The notes under the pieces: model-generated
Told to the model about the DNA's origin: nothing
What the model saw: only the letters and a program-made list of their open reading frames with translations
The model's database searches: none
Shown: piece by piece, positions 35,880 through 45,358 of the stretch
Layout: every line of letters begins with the position of its first letter
How positions within the stretch are numbered: the stretch's first letter is position 1
DNA from: DATKXU01 sp035528905
Lineage (GTDB): Bacteria; Armatimonadota; UBA5829; DTJY01
Direction: 5' to 3'
DNA length: 64,000 bases
Assembly: GCA_035528905.1 (NCBI GenBank)
Contig: DATKXU010000083.1
Coordinates: forward strand, 16,455-80,454
Made by a program: the position numbers and the translations under genes

Positions 35880-37460
35880 TCACTGTGACGTAGTGTTGAT
35901 GGACACCTTGTCCATCCTTGCGCGAAGGCCCGCTACGAACTCATTGGTTCGCTTAATCGAGTCCCCCGCGCCATCGCCGGTGATCTCGCGAAGTTCATCG
36001 GCGTACTTGTCTGCACATGCCAGGTCATCCGCAATAGCCATCTCAGCCCACGCGCGGTAGATCGGATCACCCGATACCTCGTAGGCGCGTACGCTGAAGA
36101 TGGCATCCAAATGTGCGCGCCATGTTCGTACTACGGCTTCTTCGCGTCTGAAGTATGTCATCAGCTCTCCATAATCCGAGGCTGCCAGCACCGGGCGTGC
36201 CTGCTCGATTTCCTGAATGGATTTCTTGCACAGCGCCAATGCTTCGTCTTTCTCGCGCTGTATCTGCCTCAGCGTTGCGAAGTCGGGCGACATCAGCTGC
36301 TTTTCGATCTCGGCCCACTTCGGGTCGGGATCCCACTTGGCCGTACTTCGTCCGGTCACATGACCTATTGCATAATCGTATGAGGTGACCCGACTATGAT
36401 CCGTCACCCAGAAGCTCAGCGCCAGGAAGGTCTTGTTAACGATGTCGAATGTCCTCTTGAGAGCCGGAACGACGTAGGGCACAGCTTTCTTCCCATAGCG
36501 CTGGGATACGTACTCCTCAAGCAGGCAATTCGGGTCACGCGAGGGGTCCTGCATGAGCTTGCTGAGAACGTAAACGTCCGCCCAGTTCGGCGTATCGAGC
36601 GCGTGGTTGCCATAGCGCTCAATGCGGGCGACTGCGCCGACGATCCCCTTGGACACATCATAATCCAGACGGCGCTTCATGTACTCCACATCAATGTAAG
36701 GGATTTCTCCCTGACCCAGGAACTCGTGACCGCAGTCGAACTCGACTATCTGCGGGCGACCTCCAACGTTCCCAATGAGAGGGTTGTGCGGGTAGAACGG
36801 CTGCCAATCGTGCGGCTGGCACTTCGACATTACCACAAAGTCACTCTTGGCCTGAGCGAAACCGTCCCTGATAAACTGGAGTTCCGAAGGCTGGTGGCAG
36901 AAACTCCTTACTACTAACTGCTTGCCCCTGGACTTGCAAACGCCGGCCAGTGTATCAATAAGCTTACCGACCCTTTGCGAAGGTGTGAGCTTGCTCGTCA
37001 TGGTCTCATGATAGACCGACGCCTGCGTCTCAGCCATAGTCAGCACAATCCCATCCAGGTCCGGGCAGAGATCGAAGAACTTGTTGTACTTGTCAGTCAG
37101 CCAGGCCCAAAGCCCAGGGTCGTCCACGTTGATTCTGCCATCGGGTGAGAAGTCCTTGGGCACACCCGATAGCTCATGTGTCCATACTGAGACCCTGATG
37201 CGGTTCTTGTGCGCATACTTGCAGATGGCATTGATATCTGCAGTCCGCTTCTCGTCGTCAAGCACGTGCTCGGCGCTCATTATTATGTTGTGCGAGAGCT
37301 GGATTTCATTTATGCCATACTCGTGCGCAAGGCCGATAACCCGCACGATATGCGGCATGTTGTAATCCTGGAGCTGCCAGACTCGCTTGGGCAGCGGCCG
37401 TCCGGCGCAGGCCGTGCCGGCGGTGCAGAGAAGAACAACCAGAACAGCGAGACGTCTCAT
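35880..37460 (-). CDS. secreted TIM-barrel glycoside-hydrolase-like protein
   Basis: A 526-residue exported protein. A signal peptide (RRLAVLVVLLCTAGTACAG) is followed by a barrel-like domain: YGINEIQLSHNIIM, RIRVSVWTHELSG, LDGIVLTMAETQASVYHE with a candidate acidic pair, QIVEFDCGHEFLGQGEIPY, and VGAVARIERYGNH. The C-terminal ~150 residues are helical. The pattern recalls alpha-glucuronidase-type (GH67-like) barrels, but I cannot assign a family with certainty. It has its own promoter with a hairpin in the leader. Confidence 0.6.
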   Translation of the reverse strand: MRRLAVLVVLLCTAGTACAGRPLPKRVWQLQDYNMPHIVRVIGLAHEYGINEIQLSHNIIMSAEHVLDDEKRTADINAICKYAHKNRIRVSVWTHELSGVPKDFSPDGRINVDDPGLWAWLTDKYNKFFDLCPDLDGIVLTMAETQASVYHETMTSKLTPSQRVGKLIDTLAGVCKSRGKQLVVRSFCHQPSELQFIRDGFAQAKSDFVVMSKCQPHDWQPFYPHNPLIGNVGGRPQIVEFDCGHEFLGQGEIPYIDVEYMKRRLDYDVSKGIVGAVARIERYGNHALDTPNWADVYVLSKLMQDPSRDPNCLLEEYVSQRYGKKAVPYVVPALKRTFDIVNKTFLALSFWVTDHSRVTSYDYAIGHVTGRSTAKWDPDPKWAEIEKQLMSPDFATLRQIQREKDEALALCKKSIQEIEQARPVLAASDYGELMTYFRREEAVVRTWRAHLDAIFSVRAYEVSGDPIYRAWAEMAIADDLACADKYADELREITGDGAGDSIKRTNEFVAGLRARMDKVSINTTSQ

Positions 37461-37515
37461 TCCCCATTAACCCCCATATTCGTTCAATTGGCGGCCCAGA
37501 GCGAACCGCCAATCT

Positions 37516-37545
37516 AGTTTAACCCCTCCCACTTGTGCCTGTCAA
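37516..37545 (-). promoter_or_regulatory. promoter of the secreted hydrolase-like gene
   Basis: TTGACA (37540-37545) and TAAACT (37516-37521) with 18 nt spacing on the minus strand. An 8-bp stem-loop (ATTGGCGG/CCGCCAAT, 37487-37513) sits at the very start of the transcript. Confidence 0.8.
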
Positions 37546-37676
37546 GGATGCGATGCTCATTCAGCCACGGCTTGGGGCACAAATTCCAGGCTGTAAAGCC
37601 CGGATGCTGGCATCACGAGGCTGGAACTCGAGGCGCTGGTGGAGCTATCCACGCCACGCCGTTCTGCAGCACCTTC

Positions 37677-37847
37677 CTAGCTCTGAACGATGGCTTCGCT
37701 CGGGCACACCGCCTCGCAAGCGCCGCAATCTGTGCACACGTCAGTATCTATGACATATTTCGGGTCGCCCTCCGAGATGGCTTCAAACGCGCATTCGTTG
37801 ACACATGACCCGCACATAGTACACTCATCCGTAATCTTATATGCCAT
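37677..37847 (-). CDS. 2[4Fe-4S] ferredoxin
   Basis: A 56-residue bacterial ferredoxin with two cluster motifs, CTMCGSCVNEC (followed later by CPSEA) and CTDCGACEAVC. It is a low-potential electron carrier and would fit as a partner for the NfnAB complex and the radical SAM enzymes in the window. ATG 37847 has AAGGGGTG 8 nt upstream; a longer frame adds residues absent from the family. It is a single-gene unit. Confidence 0.95.
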   Translation of the reverse strand: MAYKITDECTMCGSCVNECAFEAISEGDPKYVIDTDVCTDCGACEAVCPSEAIVQS

Positions 37848-38164
37848 TGGCACGCACCCCTTTCTAACGGCAGCACCGTACTGAATCAAGCCCGGAACTC
37901 AAGATCGCTTCCTGCCGGCCGCCAAAGTAGGATTATTCGGAGAATCGCAGAACTCCTTTAGATGGGGAGGAAATCCGGGCGAAATTCGGCGGCACTTGCA
38001 CGAGCGCAGATTCCCGCCGACGCGGCAAAGCCATTGCTAGGCAGCACAGTGAGCTATTTAGTTTAGGAGCAGCCGTGCGCGGGTAGACCAATCTTGATCT
38101 CAGCCCAAGCGCCAGCGGCAAAGAACGTCCTCGCGGGCGCTCGCATTCAGGAGGGGACAATACT
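37848..38164. other. intergenic region ahead of the BON-GH94 operon
   Basis: This divergent spacer between ferredoxin and BON genes must hold both promoters. On the minus side TTGATT and TAGAAA 17 nt apart near 37863-37891 are a weak candidate. On the plus side I found no good sigma-70 match and no CIRCE element, although Hsp20 and Lon lie downstream. Confidence 0.35.
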
Positions 38165-38395
38165 ATGACCGTACACGACGAAGCCTTGGCGGCCAGAGCC
38201 AAGACTGCATTGGCAATGGACAGAAGGACCAGCGGCCTTCCGATCAACGTCAGAGCCTCCAACGGTGAGGTATTTCTCAAAGGTAAAGTAGATGCCCTCG
38301 AGCAGATAGAGGTTGCGCAGTTCATATTGAGCGGCATTCCCGGCGTTCGGCATGTTGACGTCCAGGAACTGCAGGTGAAGGAGAGAAGCGAATGA
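38165..38395 (+). CDS. single BON-domain protein
   Basis: A 76-residue protein consisting of one BON domain: ARAKTALAMDRRTSG, then INVRASNGEVFLKGKVDALEQIEVAQFILSGIPGVRHVD with the conserved G-V-L-G-V pattern and the central Gly. BON domains bind phospholipid surfaces or small ligands, and many are periplasmic, but no signal peptide is present here. A good ribosome-binding site (GGAGGGG) precedes the ATG. It overlaps the GH94 gene by 4 nt (ATGA). Other BON proteins follow in the same run. Confidence 0.88.
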   Translation: MTVHDEALAARAKTALAMDRRTSGLPINVRASNGEVFLKGKVDALEQIEVAQFILSGIPGVRHVDVQELQVKERSE

Positions 38396-40773
38396 GCGAG
38401 TATGGCCACTTCTCGGAGGACGGGAAAGAGTACATAGTAACCCGGCCCGACACGCCGCGGCCCTGGATCAATTACCTCTCAAACGAGAAGTTTTGTTCGC
38501 TTTGCTCCCACACAGGCGGCGGCTATTCATTCTACGAGACATCCGGCTACAACAGAATAACCAGAGAATACCCGTCATTCGTCGTCTTGCAAGACAGACC
38601 CGGCCGCTTTGTATACCTCCGCGATGCCGAAACCGGCGACTACTGGAGCATCAACTGGCAGCCCGTTACCAGGCCGGAGACGGTCTGGGAATCCCGTCAC
38701 GGCATGGGATATACGCGCGTTTTTTCCAAGTATAGCGACATCGAAGGCCGTATCACCTATTTCGTACCGCGAAAAGATGACATGGAAGTCTGGATGGTAC
38801 AGGTGAAGAACGCTGGCGACCGCCCCCGCAAGATCACATCCTTCTCGTACGTCGAGTGGTCGCTGGCCAACTATGCGTTCAACCTGACTGAGGCAGCCTT
38901 CGCCCAACTCTTCAACGAGGCCACTTTCGAGAACGATATACTGTTTGTGACGACACGGTTCTGGAACGTCGCTCCTGCCGGCGGGGGAAACTCCAACTTG
39001 CGATGGGACAAATACGCATTCTTTACGTCAAACTTGCACGCCCCCGCCTTTGATTCCCTGGAGGAAGAGTTCATAGGACGATACAGAAGCTGGCAGAACC
39101 CCGTGGCGGTCGAACGAGGCCGGTGTTCGAACAGCATAGGCAATGGACGCGACATGGCCGGCGTCCTGCAGCACGATTTGGAACTGGCCCCCGGAGAAGA
39201 AAAGCGATTCATCATCCTTCTGGGAGTCGTATACCGCAAAGAAGACGCATACATGGTGAGGGAGCACTACGACCAATGGGAGGAGGCCGAGCACGCACTC
39301 AGCGAGGTCAGACGCTACTGGGACGACTACCTATCCCGCACTGCATGCCATACTCCAGACCCGAATTTCTGCCTGTCCTTCAATATCTGGAACAAGTATC
39401 AGGGCTGGGTAACATCCAGGTGGTCGCGGATGGACTCTTATTACATAGGCGGCGCATCAATAATCGGGTTCAGAGATAGCTGGCAGGACATGCTCGGCGT
39501 CTTACCGAACGACGTTGACTGGGCACGCCGCCGGATTCTCTATCTACTGGAACATCAGTTCCCTGACGGCAGCACGCTCCACAACTGGGATCCGTTGACC
39601 AACATCGGCGTGAAGACCGGGCACAGCGATGACCCGCTGTGGCTGGTGATGGGCATCATTGCATACATTAGGGAATCAGGACACCTGGCGTTCCTGGACG
39701 AGCCCGCGCCCTATTATGACGGCGGAGCGGAAACCGTGCGCCAGCACTTGATTCACGCACTGGACTACTCTCTGTCCAGAACGAGCCCGCGGCGCATACC
39801 ACTGATCGAGGCTGGGGACTGGAATGACGCCCTCGATCAAGTGGGCCGACAGGGACGCGGCGAGAGCACGATGGTCGCCGAGCACCTCGTCTGGATGCTG
39901 CGCGAGGCAGCGGATCTGCTTCGCCGGACCACCCGCGAAGACCTGGCAGACAAGTACGAACAAGCAAGGGAAGAGATAATCGCCGCGACCAACAAGTACA
40001 TGTGGGATGGCGAGTGGTACGCCCGCGGTACACGGGACGACGGACAGCTCTTCGGCAGCGCTAAGAACGAGGAGGGTAAGATATTCCTGAACCCGCAGAC
40101 ATGGGCCGTGATCAGCGGACTCGCTCCTGACGGCCGCGCAGAGACTTGCATGGACTCAGTGGAAAAGCACTTGGATACCAAGTATGGCCCTGCGCTTTTC
40201 ATGCCCGCGTACTCCGAGCCAAACCCCAAGATTGGGATCATCACGCGATTTGCACCGGGGACTAAGGAAAACGGTGCGATCTTCAACCATCCCGTCTGCT
40301 GGGCCATAATGGCGGAATGCATGCTGGGCAGAGGCGATAAAGCGTATGATATCTGGCGGCGATCCTCCTTCATTACTCGCAGCGAGCAGCCCGAGGTATA
40401 CAAGGCAGAGCCATACGTGTATGCCGAGTTCGTGCACGGACCCGATTCCGCCACTTTCGGTCTGGGAGAGTTCACTTGGATGACCGGCACCGCACCATGG
40501 ATGTGGAAGGTCTCGCTCGAATGGATTCTTGGCGTGAGGCCGGAGCTGGACGGCCTCCTGATAGACCCGTGCATCCCGAGCGCATGGGACGGGTTCACGG
40601 TCAAGCGCCGCTTCAGGAACGCCGTGTACCAGATCGCCGTCGAAAATCCGGAGCATGTCTGCAAAGGCGTGAAGACAGTAACCGTGGACGGCCAGGAACA
40701 TCCCGGCAATCTGATACCCCCGTTCAAAGATGGCAGGACCCATGAGGTCCACGCTGTCATGGGAGCGGGTTAG
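38392..40773 (+). CDS. GH94 family carbohydrate phosphorylase (cellobiose/chitobiose phosphorylase-like)
   Basis: A 793-residue cytoplasmic inverting phosphorylase. The N-terminal beta-sandwich (CSHTGGGYSFYETSGYNRITRE) leads to an alpha/alpha barrel. IIGFRDSWQDMLGVL and LIEAGDWNDALDQVG follow, the latter carrying the catalytic Asp typical of GH94. HNWDPLTNIGVKTGHSDD and NGAIFNHPVCWAI complete the active site. Such enzymes use phosphate to cleave a beta-linked disaccharide or oligosaccharide and release a sugar-1-phosphate. The exact substrate (cellobiose, chitobiose, beta-1,2-glucan, laminaribiose) is not evident. It is translationally coupled to the BON gene and followed by hsp20 after 28 nt. 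Confidence 0.92.
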   Translation: MSEYGHFSEDGKEYIVTRPDTPRPWINYLSNEKFCSLCSHTGGGYSFYETSGYNRITREYPSFVVLQDRPGRFVYLRDAETGDYWSINWQPVTRPETVWESRHGMGYTRVFSKYSDIEGRITYFVPRKDDMEVWMVQVKNAGDRPRKITSFSYVEWSLANYAFNLTEAAFAQLFNEATFENDILFVTTRFWNVAPAGGGNSNLRWDKYAFFTSNLHAPAFDSLEEEFIGRYRSWQNPVAVERGRCSNSIGNGRDMAGVLQHDLELAPGEEKRFIILLGVVYRKEDAYMVREHYDQWEEAEHALSEVRRYWDDYLSRTACHTPDPNFCLSFNIWNKYQGWVTSRWSRMDSYYIGGASIIGFRDSWQDMLGVLPNDVDWARRRILYLLEHQFPDGSTLHNWDPLTNIGVKTGHSDDPLWLVMGIIAYIRESGHLAFLDEPAPYYDGGAETVRQHLIHALDYSLSRTSPRRIPLIEAGDWNDALDQVGRQGRGESTMVAEHLVWMLREAADLLRRTTREDLADKYEQAREEIIAATNKYMWDGEWYARGTRDDGQLFGSAKNEEGKIFLNPQTWAVISGLAPDGRAETCMDSVEKHLDTKYGPALFMPAYSEPNPKIGIITRFAPGTKENGAIFNHPVCWAIMAECMLGRGDKAYDIWRRSSFITRSEQPEVYKAEPYVYAEFVHGPDSATFGLGEFTWMTGTAPWMWKVSLEWILGVRPELDGLLIDPCIPSAWDGFTVKRRFRNAVYQIAVENPEHVCKGVKTVTVDGQEHPGNLIPPFKDGRTHEVHAVMGAG

Positions 40774-40801
40774 CAGGCTTTCGATTTGAGGTGGGAGCTC
40801 T

Positions 40802-41278
40802 ATGTTCAAAGACTACGAAGACCTCGCAAGGCAGATGGAGTTCGAGATGCAGAGATGTTCGGCGGAGGCGATGCGCCGCCTCCTCGAGCTCCCGGGCAAT
40901 GCGCAAGAGTTCTGGCTGCCGAGAGCGGACGTATACGAGACCGTAGACGAACTCGTGGTAAGGGTGGAAGTCGCAGGCGTACAGAGGGAATCGCTGAGCG
41001 TATCTCTGTCTGCGGATCGCCGGGTGTTGAGCATCCGCGGCACTCGAACCGAAAGGCATGTGGACGACAGGAAGAAGATTCTCTATTACCAACTTGAGGT
41101 GTATTTCGGCTCGTTCGAGAGGGATATCCTGCTGCCGCGCGACATCCCGGTGGATGCCGACAGAATCAGCGCAACGTACAGGGAAGGCTTCCTCGTCGTC
41201 ACGCTGCCGAAGCTGGATCAGGCCCAGATCACCAGGACGATCCCGATCAGCGACTATGAGGAGGAAGCGTCCGAGTAG
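40802..41278 (+). CDS. Hsp20 small heat-shock protein
   Basis: A 158-residue alpha-crystallin chaperone that holds unfolding proteins. The alpha-crystallin domain spans about 38-140 (PRADVYETVDELVVRVEVAG, then a strand with SLSADRRVLSIRG and YREGFLVVTLPK). It ends with the I-x-I oligomerisation motif in RTIPISDYE. It lies between GH94 and lon, two genes on the same strand. Confidence 0.93.
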   Translation: MFKDYEDLARQMEFEMQRCSAEAMRRLLELPGNAQEFWLPRADVYETVDELVVRVEVAGVQRESLSVSLSADRRVLSIRGTRTERHVDDRKKILYYQLEVYFGSFERDILLPRDIPVDADRISATYREGFLVVTLPKLDQAQITRTIPISDYEEEASE

Positions 41279-41458
41279 CGCCCATCTATGGGGTATGGCG
41301 CATCCGTACCGGCGACCGCCGCGCACTGCGTACCCACCCGGGCGGCAGGCTGAGCAACCACGCCGCATGTGGATGCGGCGTAGTCCGGCAACGGATCAAA
41401 CCGAGCATTCACGACCTCTGAACAAGTGGCACACGGATTGAACAAAAGAGCATCCGAC

Positions 41459-43885
41459 ATGGACGATAAAGCCGACGAGACCATAGTGAGTATACTTGAA
41501 ACAGCTCGCGATCAGAACAAGCTGGTTATTCCCGACGAGCTGAGTTTGCTTCCGCTGCGCGAGACCGCGTTGTTCCCAATGGTAGTCAGCCCTCTTACCG
41601 CCGGCAGGGAGAGCTCCATAAAGCTGATTGACGACGCGGTTACATCGGGGAATCGCGTGATCGCGGTCGCCACCATGCGCAATCCTGAGGCGGAGCGCCC
41701 CACCCTGAACGACATCTACCCCGTCGGCACAGCGGTAGTGATTCACACGATGATGCGCCTTCCCGACGTTATCCGGCTCATCGTGCAGGGCGTCCAGAGG
41801 ATACGCATCAAAGAGGCCACTCAGACCGAGCCTTATCTCAAGATCAAGGTTGAAGTACTCCCTGAGAAGATCGAGTACACTCCAGAGGAGTCCACAGAAA
41901 TAGAGGCACTTCGGCGGAACGTCGGCGGCCTTTTCCAAAAGGTGGTTGCCCTCTCGCCAAGCATCCCCGACGAGCTGCAGGCCATGCCGACCACCATCAC
42001 CCAGCCTAGTCTGCTGGCGGACTCCATAGCCTCGAACCTGCCGCTGCCGACCGCTGAAAAGCAGCAACTGCTGGAGATCGTTGACATTCGGGAGCGGCTC
42101 AGGCGCCTGACGGCTATCCTCTCGCATGAGGTCGAAGTCCTCGAGCTCGGAAGCCGCATACAGTCGCAAGTCCAGAAAGAGATGACCAAGACGCAGCGCG
42201 AGTACTACCTGCGCGAGCAGCTTAAGGCTATACAGCGCGAGCTCGGAGAGGCCGATGAGCGCACGCTGGAAGTCCAGGAGCTGAAAGAGAAGATCGAGGC
42301 CGCTAAGATGCCGGAGGAAGCTGACAAGGTAGCAACACGGGAGCTGGATCGGCTTCAGCGGATGCCGCCAGCGGCGCCCGAATACTCCGTATCGCGAAAC
42401 TATATTGACTGGCTGGTCGCCCTGCCGTGGAGCATAAGCACGGAGGACAACCTCGAAGTTCCTCATGTGAAGCGCATCCTGGATGAGGACCATTACGGCC
42501 TCGAAAAGGTAAAGGAGCGGATTCTGGAGTACCTCTCGGTCAGGAAGTTCAAGGCCAGCGCCGAGGTACGCCAGCCAATCCTATGCTTCGTAGGCCCGCC
42601 CGGCGTCGGCAAGACCTCCCTCGGAATGTCCATCGCCCGCGCGCTCGGCCGCAAGTTCGTTCGGCTCTCGCTGGGAGGCATTCGCGACGAGGCCGAGATA
42701 CGCGGGCACAGGCGAACCTACGTCGGCGCGCTTCCCGGGCAGATAATCCAGGGCATCCGGCGCACCGGCTCCAACAACCCGGTCTTCATGATGGATGAGG
42801 TGGACAAGGTAGGCGTTGACTTCAGGGGCGACCCGTCCGCTGCACTGCTGGAGGTGCTGGATCCGGAACAAAACTGCGCATTCCGCGACCACTATATCGA
42901 GGTTCCATTCGACCTCTCCAAAACGCTGTTCATCACGACTGCGAACATCCTGGATCTCATTCTTCCGCCGCTGAAGGACAGGATGGAAATCCTCGAGCTT
43001 GCCGGCTACACGGAGGAAGAGAAGCTGATGATCGCCAAGCGCCACCTGGTGCCGAAGCAGTTGGCAGAGCACGGCCTGAAGCTCAAAGAGAATATCGTGC
43101 TTGCGGACGATGCGCTTCGGATGTTGATAAGGGGCTACACGAGAGAAGCCGGGGTCAGGAACCTGGAGCGGGAGATTGCCGCTATCTGCCGGAAGGTGAC
43201 GCGCCAGTTCGCAGAAGGCAGAACCGAGCCGGTACACGTGCAGCCGGACACGCTGACGGACTACCTGGGAGCGCCGCGGTTTCAATTCGAGGAGGTGCTT
43301 CAGCGAACCCGCGTGCCCGGAGTCGCCACCGCGCTGGCATGGACACCCGTGGGCGGAGACGTCATGTTCGTGGAAGCAACCCGAATGCCGGGAAGACGCG
43401 AGTTGATGCTCACAGGCATGCTGGGCGACGTAATGAAAGAATCCGCTCAGGCTGCGTTGTCCTACGTTAGATCTCACGCTGCCGATCTCAAAGTAGATCC
43501 ACAGGTGTTTGCCCGCAGCGACATTCACCTGCACGTGCCTGCCGGGGCCATTCCGAAGGACGGGCCATCCGCCGGGATTACGATCGCAACCGCCCTCGCG
43601 TCTCTGATGACGGGGCGACCGGTTCGCCCAGAAGTTGCGATGTCCGGGGAGATAACCCTGACCGGCCGGGTACTACCAGTCGGCGGGATCAAAGAAAAGG
43701 TGCTTGCAGCTCGGAGAGCGGGAATAAAGACTGTGATCCTCCCAGCCGAGAACAAGAAGGACGTGGATGAGGACGTACCCGAGCAGGTTCGAAAGGAACT
43801 TGATCTTGAGTTCGTTCAGAGTGTTGATGAGGTATTCAAGACGGCACTCGAACCTCAGAGCGCAGAGGAGGAAGCTGTCGAATAG
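41459..43885 (+). CDS. lon: ATP-dependent Lon protease
   Basis: An 808-residue AAA+ serine protease that degrades misfolded and regulatory proteins. The N-terminal substrate domain (SLLPLRETALFPMVVSPL) is followed by a coiled helical part. The AAA+ module has Walker A GPPGVGKTSLG and Walker B PVFMMDEVDKVG. The protease domain has the catalytic Ser in PKDGPSAGITI and the Lys in GGIKEKVLAARR. The start at ATG 41459 gives the usual N terminus; a GTG 33 nt upstream lacks a ribosome-binding site. It lies 180 nt after hsp20. Confidence 0.96.
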   Translation: MDDKADETIVSILETARDQNKLVIPDELSLLPLRETALFPMVVSPLTAGRESSIKLIDDAVTSGNRVIAVATMRNPEAERPTLNDIYPVGTAVVIHTMMRLPDVIRLIVQGVQRIRIKEATQTEPYLKIKVEVLPEKIEYTPEESTEIEALRRNVGGLFQKVVALSPSIPDELQAMPTTITQPSLLADSIASNLPLPTAEKQQLLEIVDIRERLRRLTAILSHEVEVLELGSRIQSQVQKEMTKTQREYYLREQLKAIQRELGEADERTLEVQELKEKIEAAKMPEEADKVATRELDRLQRMPPAAPEYSVSRNYIDWLVALPWSISTEDNLEVPHVKRILDEDHYGLEKVKERILEYLSVRKFKASAEVRQPILCFVGPPGVGKTSLGMSIARALGRKFVRLSLGGIRDEAEIRGHRRTYVGALPGQIIQGIRRTGSNNPVFMMDEVDKVGVDFRGDPSAALLEVLDPEQNCAFRDHYIEVPFDLSKTLFITTANILDLILPPLKDRMEILELAGYTEEEKLMIAKRHLVPKQLAEHGLKLKENIVLADDALRMLIRGYTREAGVRNLEREIAAICRKVTRQFAEGRTEPVHVQPDTLTDYLGAPRFQFEEVLQRTRVPGVATALAWTPVGGDVMFVEATRMPGRRELMLTGMLGDVMKESAQAALSYVRSHAADLKVDPQVFARSDIHLHVPAGAIPKDGPSAGITIATALASLMTGRPVRPEVAMSGEITLTGRVLPVGGIKEKVLAARRAGIKTVILPAENKKDVDEDVPEQVRKELDLEFVQSVDEVFKTALEPQSAEEEAVE

Positions 43886-43954
43886 AGTCCGGGATGCTCG
43901 GGCTAATCCGGCGGGAGCCGCGGACACTTCACGAATATCATCGGCAACTCTTCA

Positions 43955-43980
43955 GAGGGCAGAGCATATGTTCTGCCCTC
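43955..43980 (+). terminator. hairpin between lon and the triple-BON gene
   Basis: A 9-bp stem (GAGGGCAGA/TCTGCCCTC) with an 8-nt loop and no strong T run. It may partly terminate or stabilise the lon transcript. Confidence 0.45.
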
Positions 43981-44017
43981 AGTTGCTTGTGGGGTCTCTG
44001 CCCAGGGGAGCAATTGA

Positions 44018-44677
44018 ATGAACCGCACAAGCGACGAAGCCATCACAGGCGACGTCGTCGCCGCACTTGCAGCCAGCCCTCGCGTTCGCGCGACGGAAGT
44101 TCGGGTGCACACGGACAGAGGCTGGGTTCGTCTCGAAGGAGTCGTTGGCACCCTGGCGGAAAGAAATGCCGCAGAGGAAATCGCCGCACGCATACCCGGA
44201 GTTCTGTCCGTCGAGAACGACTTGGTGGTAAGCTCGGACGGGACTATCTCAGACCTCGAGATCGAAGAAGAGGCAGCCAACCGGCTTGCAAAAGAGAATC
44301 TGGTCAATGTCGGAGTTAGAGCAGAGGCGGGGACCGCATTCCTCATGGGAGTCGTTACGAGCTTAGCGGCCAAGGAACAGGCTGTCGCCGCAGCAAGCAC
44401 CGTGAGGGGAGTACGGGATGTGATCAGCGAGCTGGAGATCGCTGCAGGAGAGCCGGTAGACGATGTCACCCTCGCCAACGACGTAGCCGAGGCGTTATCC
44501 GACGACGCCCGCATAGATGTTATGAACCTCGAAGTACAGGCGAGTGACGGTTCTCTCCTGCTCACCGGAGAGGTTACCCACAGCCGACAGCTGGAAATCG
44601 CAACGCAGGTTGCCGAATCCGTGCCTGGGGTGAATTATGTAGAGAACCGCATGAAGGTGCGCAAAGTAGGCTTCTGA
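44018..44677 (+). CDS. triple BON-domain protein
   Basis: A 219-residue protein made of three consecutive BON domains (about 5-75, 77-145, 148-216). Each has the pattern GxVxLxGxVxxxxxxxxAxxxAxxxxGVxxVxN: GWVRLEGVVGTLAER, GTAFLMGVVTSLAAK, GSLLLTGEVTHSRQL. No signal peptide or membrane segment is seen. It probably acts with the other two BON proteins of this run. A plausible ribosome-binding site (AGGGGAG) precedes the ATG. Confidence 0.85.
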   Translation: MNRTSDEAITGDVVAALAASPRVRATEVRVHTDRGWVRLEGVVGTLAERNAAEEIAARIPGVLSVENDLVVSSDGTISDLEIEEEAANRLAKENLVNVGVRAEAGTAFLMGVVTSLAAKEQAVAAASTVRGVRDVISELEIAAGEPVDDVTLANDVAEALSDDARIDVMNLEVQASDGSLLLTGEVTHSRQLEIATQVAESVPGVNYVENRMKVRKVGF

Positions 44678-44801
44678 AGCCCCGCGTTCATAGCCTTTCC
44701 CCACAGCGTTTTGAAAAGCGCGAAAAGCGGAAAGTAGAAGTCGAGCTCCTTGTCCACGCGCTCGATCGCTGTGGAACTCTGAGGAGAATGAGGTAGAGAA
44801 G

Positions 44802-45296
44802 ATGCCAAACGGATACAACGTATGTCCAACGTGCGGCTGTGCATCCACGGGCCCTTGGCAAGGCGGGCAAACATCGCCTTGGCAGGGCAGGCAAATGGGG
44901 CCTCCACAGGCCGGACCTATGTGGGCAGGCCCCGCCTGGGGCTGGGCTCCCGGCATGGCGATGGGCCCCGCCTATGGAGCCGGCTACGGTGCCGGACCTG
45001 GCTGGGGCTACGGACCCAGCTACGCGCCAGCCTACTACGGCGGCCTCCCAACTGACTCCGAAATCGAGGAGATGATCTACGACGCGATTGACGCAGACCC
45101 GCTCATCCCATTCGACGCAAACGTAGACGTCAGCGTAGAGGCGGGCACGGTCTATCTCCGAGGCGAAGTCCCCAGCAAGAGGATGAAGCATGCCGCTGGG
45201 GACGATGCCTGGTGGATAGCGGGCGTAGTTGACGTGCACAACGAGATCAAGGTCACGGCGCGAAAGCGTGTTACACAAGAAGGCGCCGCGGCTTAG
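44802..45296 (+). CDS. BON-domain protein with Cys pair and Gly/Pro/Trp-rich N terminus
   Basis: A 164-residue protein. The start NVCPTCGCA carries a CxxC metal-binding-like pair. A low-complexity stretch rich in G, P, W, Y, A and Q with short repeats follows (GPWQGGQ, SPWQGRQ, then GAGYGAGPGWGYGP). The C-terminal ~75 residues form a BON domain (TDSEIEEMIYDAIDADP, VDVSVEAGTVYLRGEVPSKRMK, AGVVDVHNEIKV). No signal peptide. The aromatic Gly-rich segment may mediate assembly. It is the last gene of the run, ending at a strong hairpin. Confidence 0.8.
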   Translation: MPNGYNVCPTCGCASTGPWQGGQTSPWQGRQMGPPQAGPMWAGPAWGWAPGMAMGPAYGAGYGAGPGWGYGPSYAPAYYGGLPTDSEIEEMIYDAIDADPLIPFDANVDVSVEAGTVYLRGEVPSKRMKHAAGDDAWWIAGVVDVHNEIKVTARKRVTQEGAAA

Positions 45297-45319
45297 ACTC
45301 AACCCTGCACAGACAGTCT

Positions 45320-45353
45320 GACAATGGAGCGGGTTCCCGCCCGCTCCATTGTC
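45320..45353. terminator. perfect hairpin between convergent genes
   Basis: A 14-bp perfect stem (GACAATGGAGCGGG with CCCGCTCCATTGTC) and a 6-nt loop between the BON gene and the convergent CphA-like gene. It lacks a T tract on either strand but is well placed for both. Confidence 0.65.
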
Positions 45354-45358
45354 GTCAG

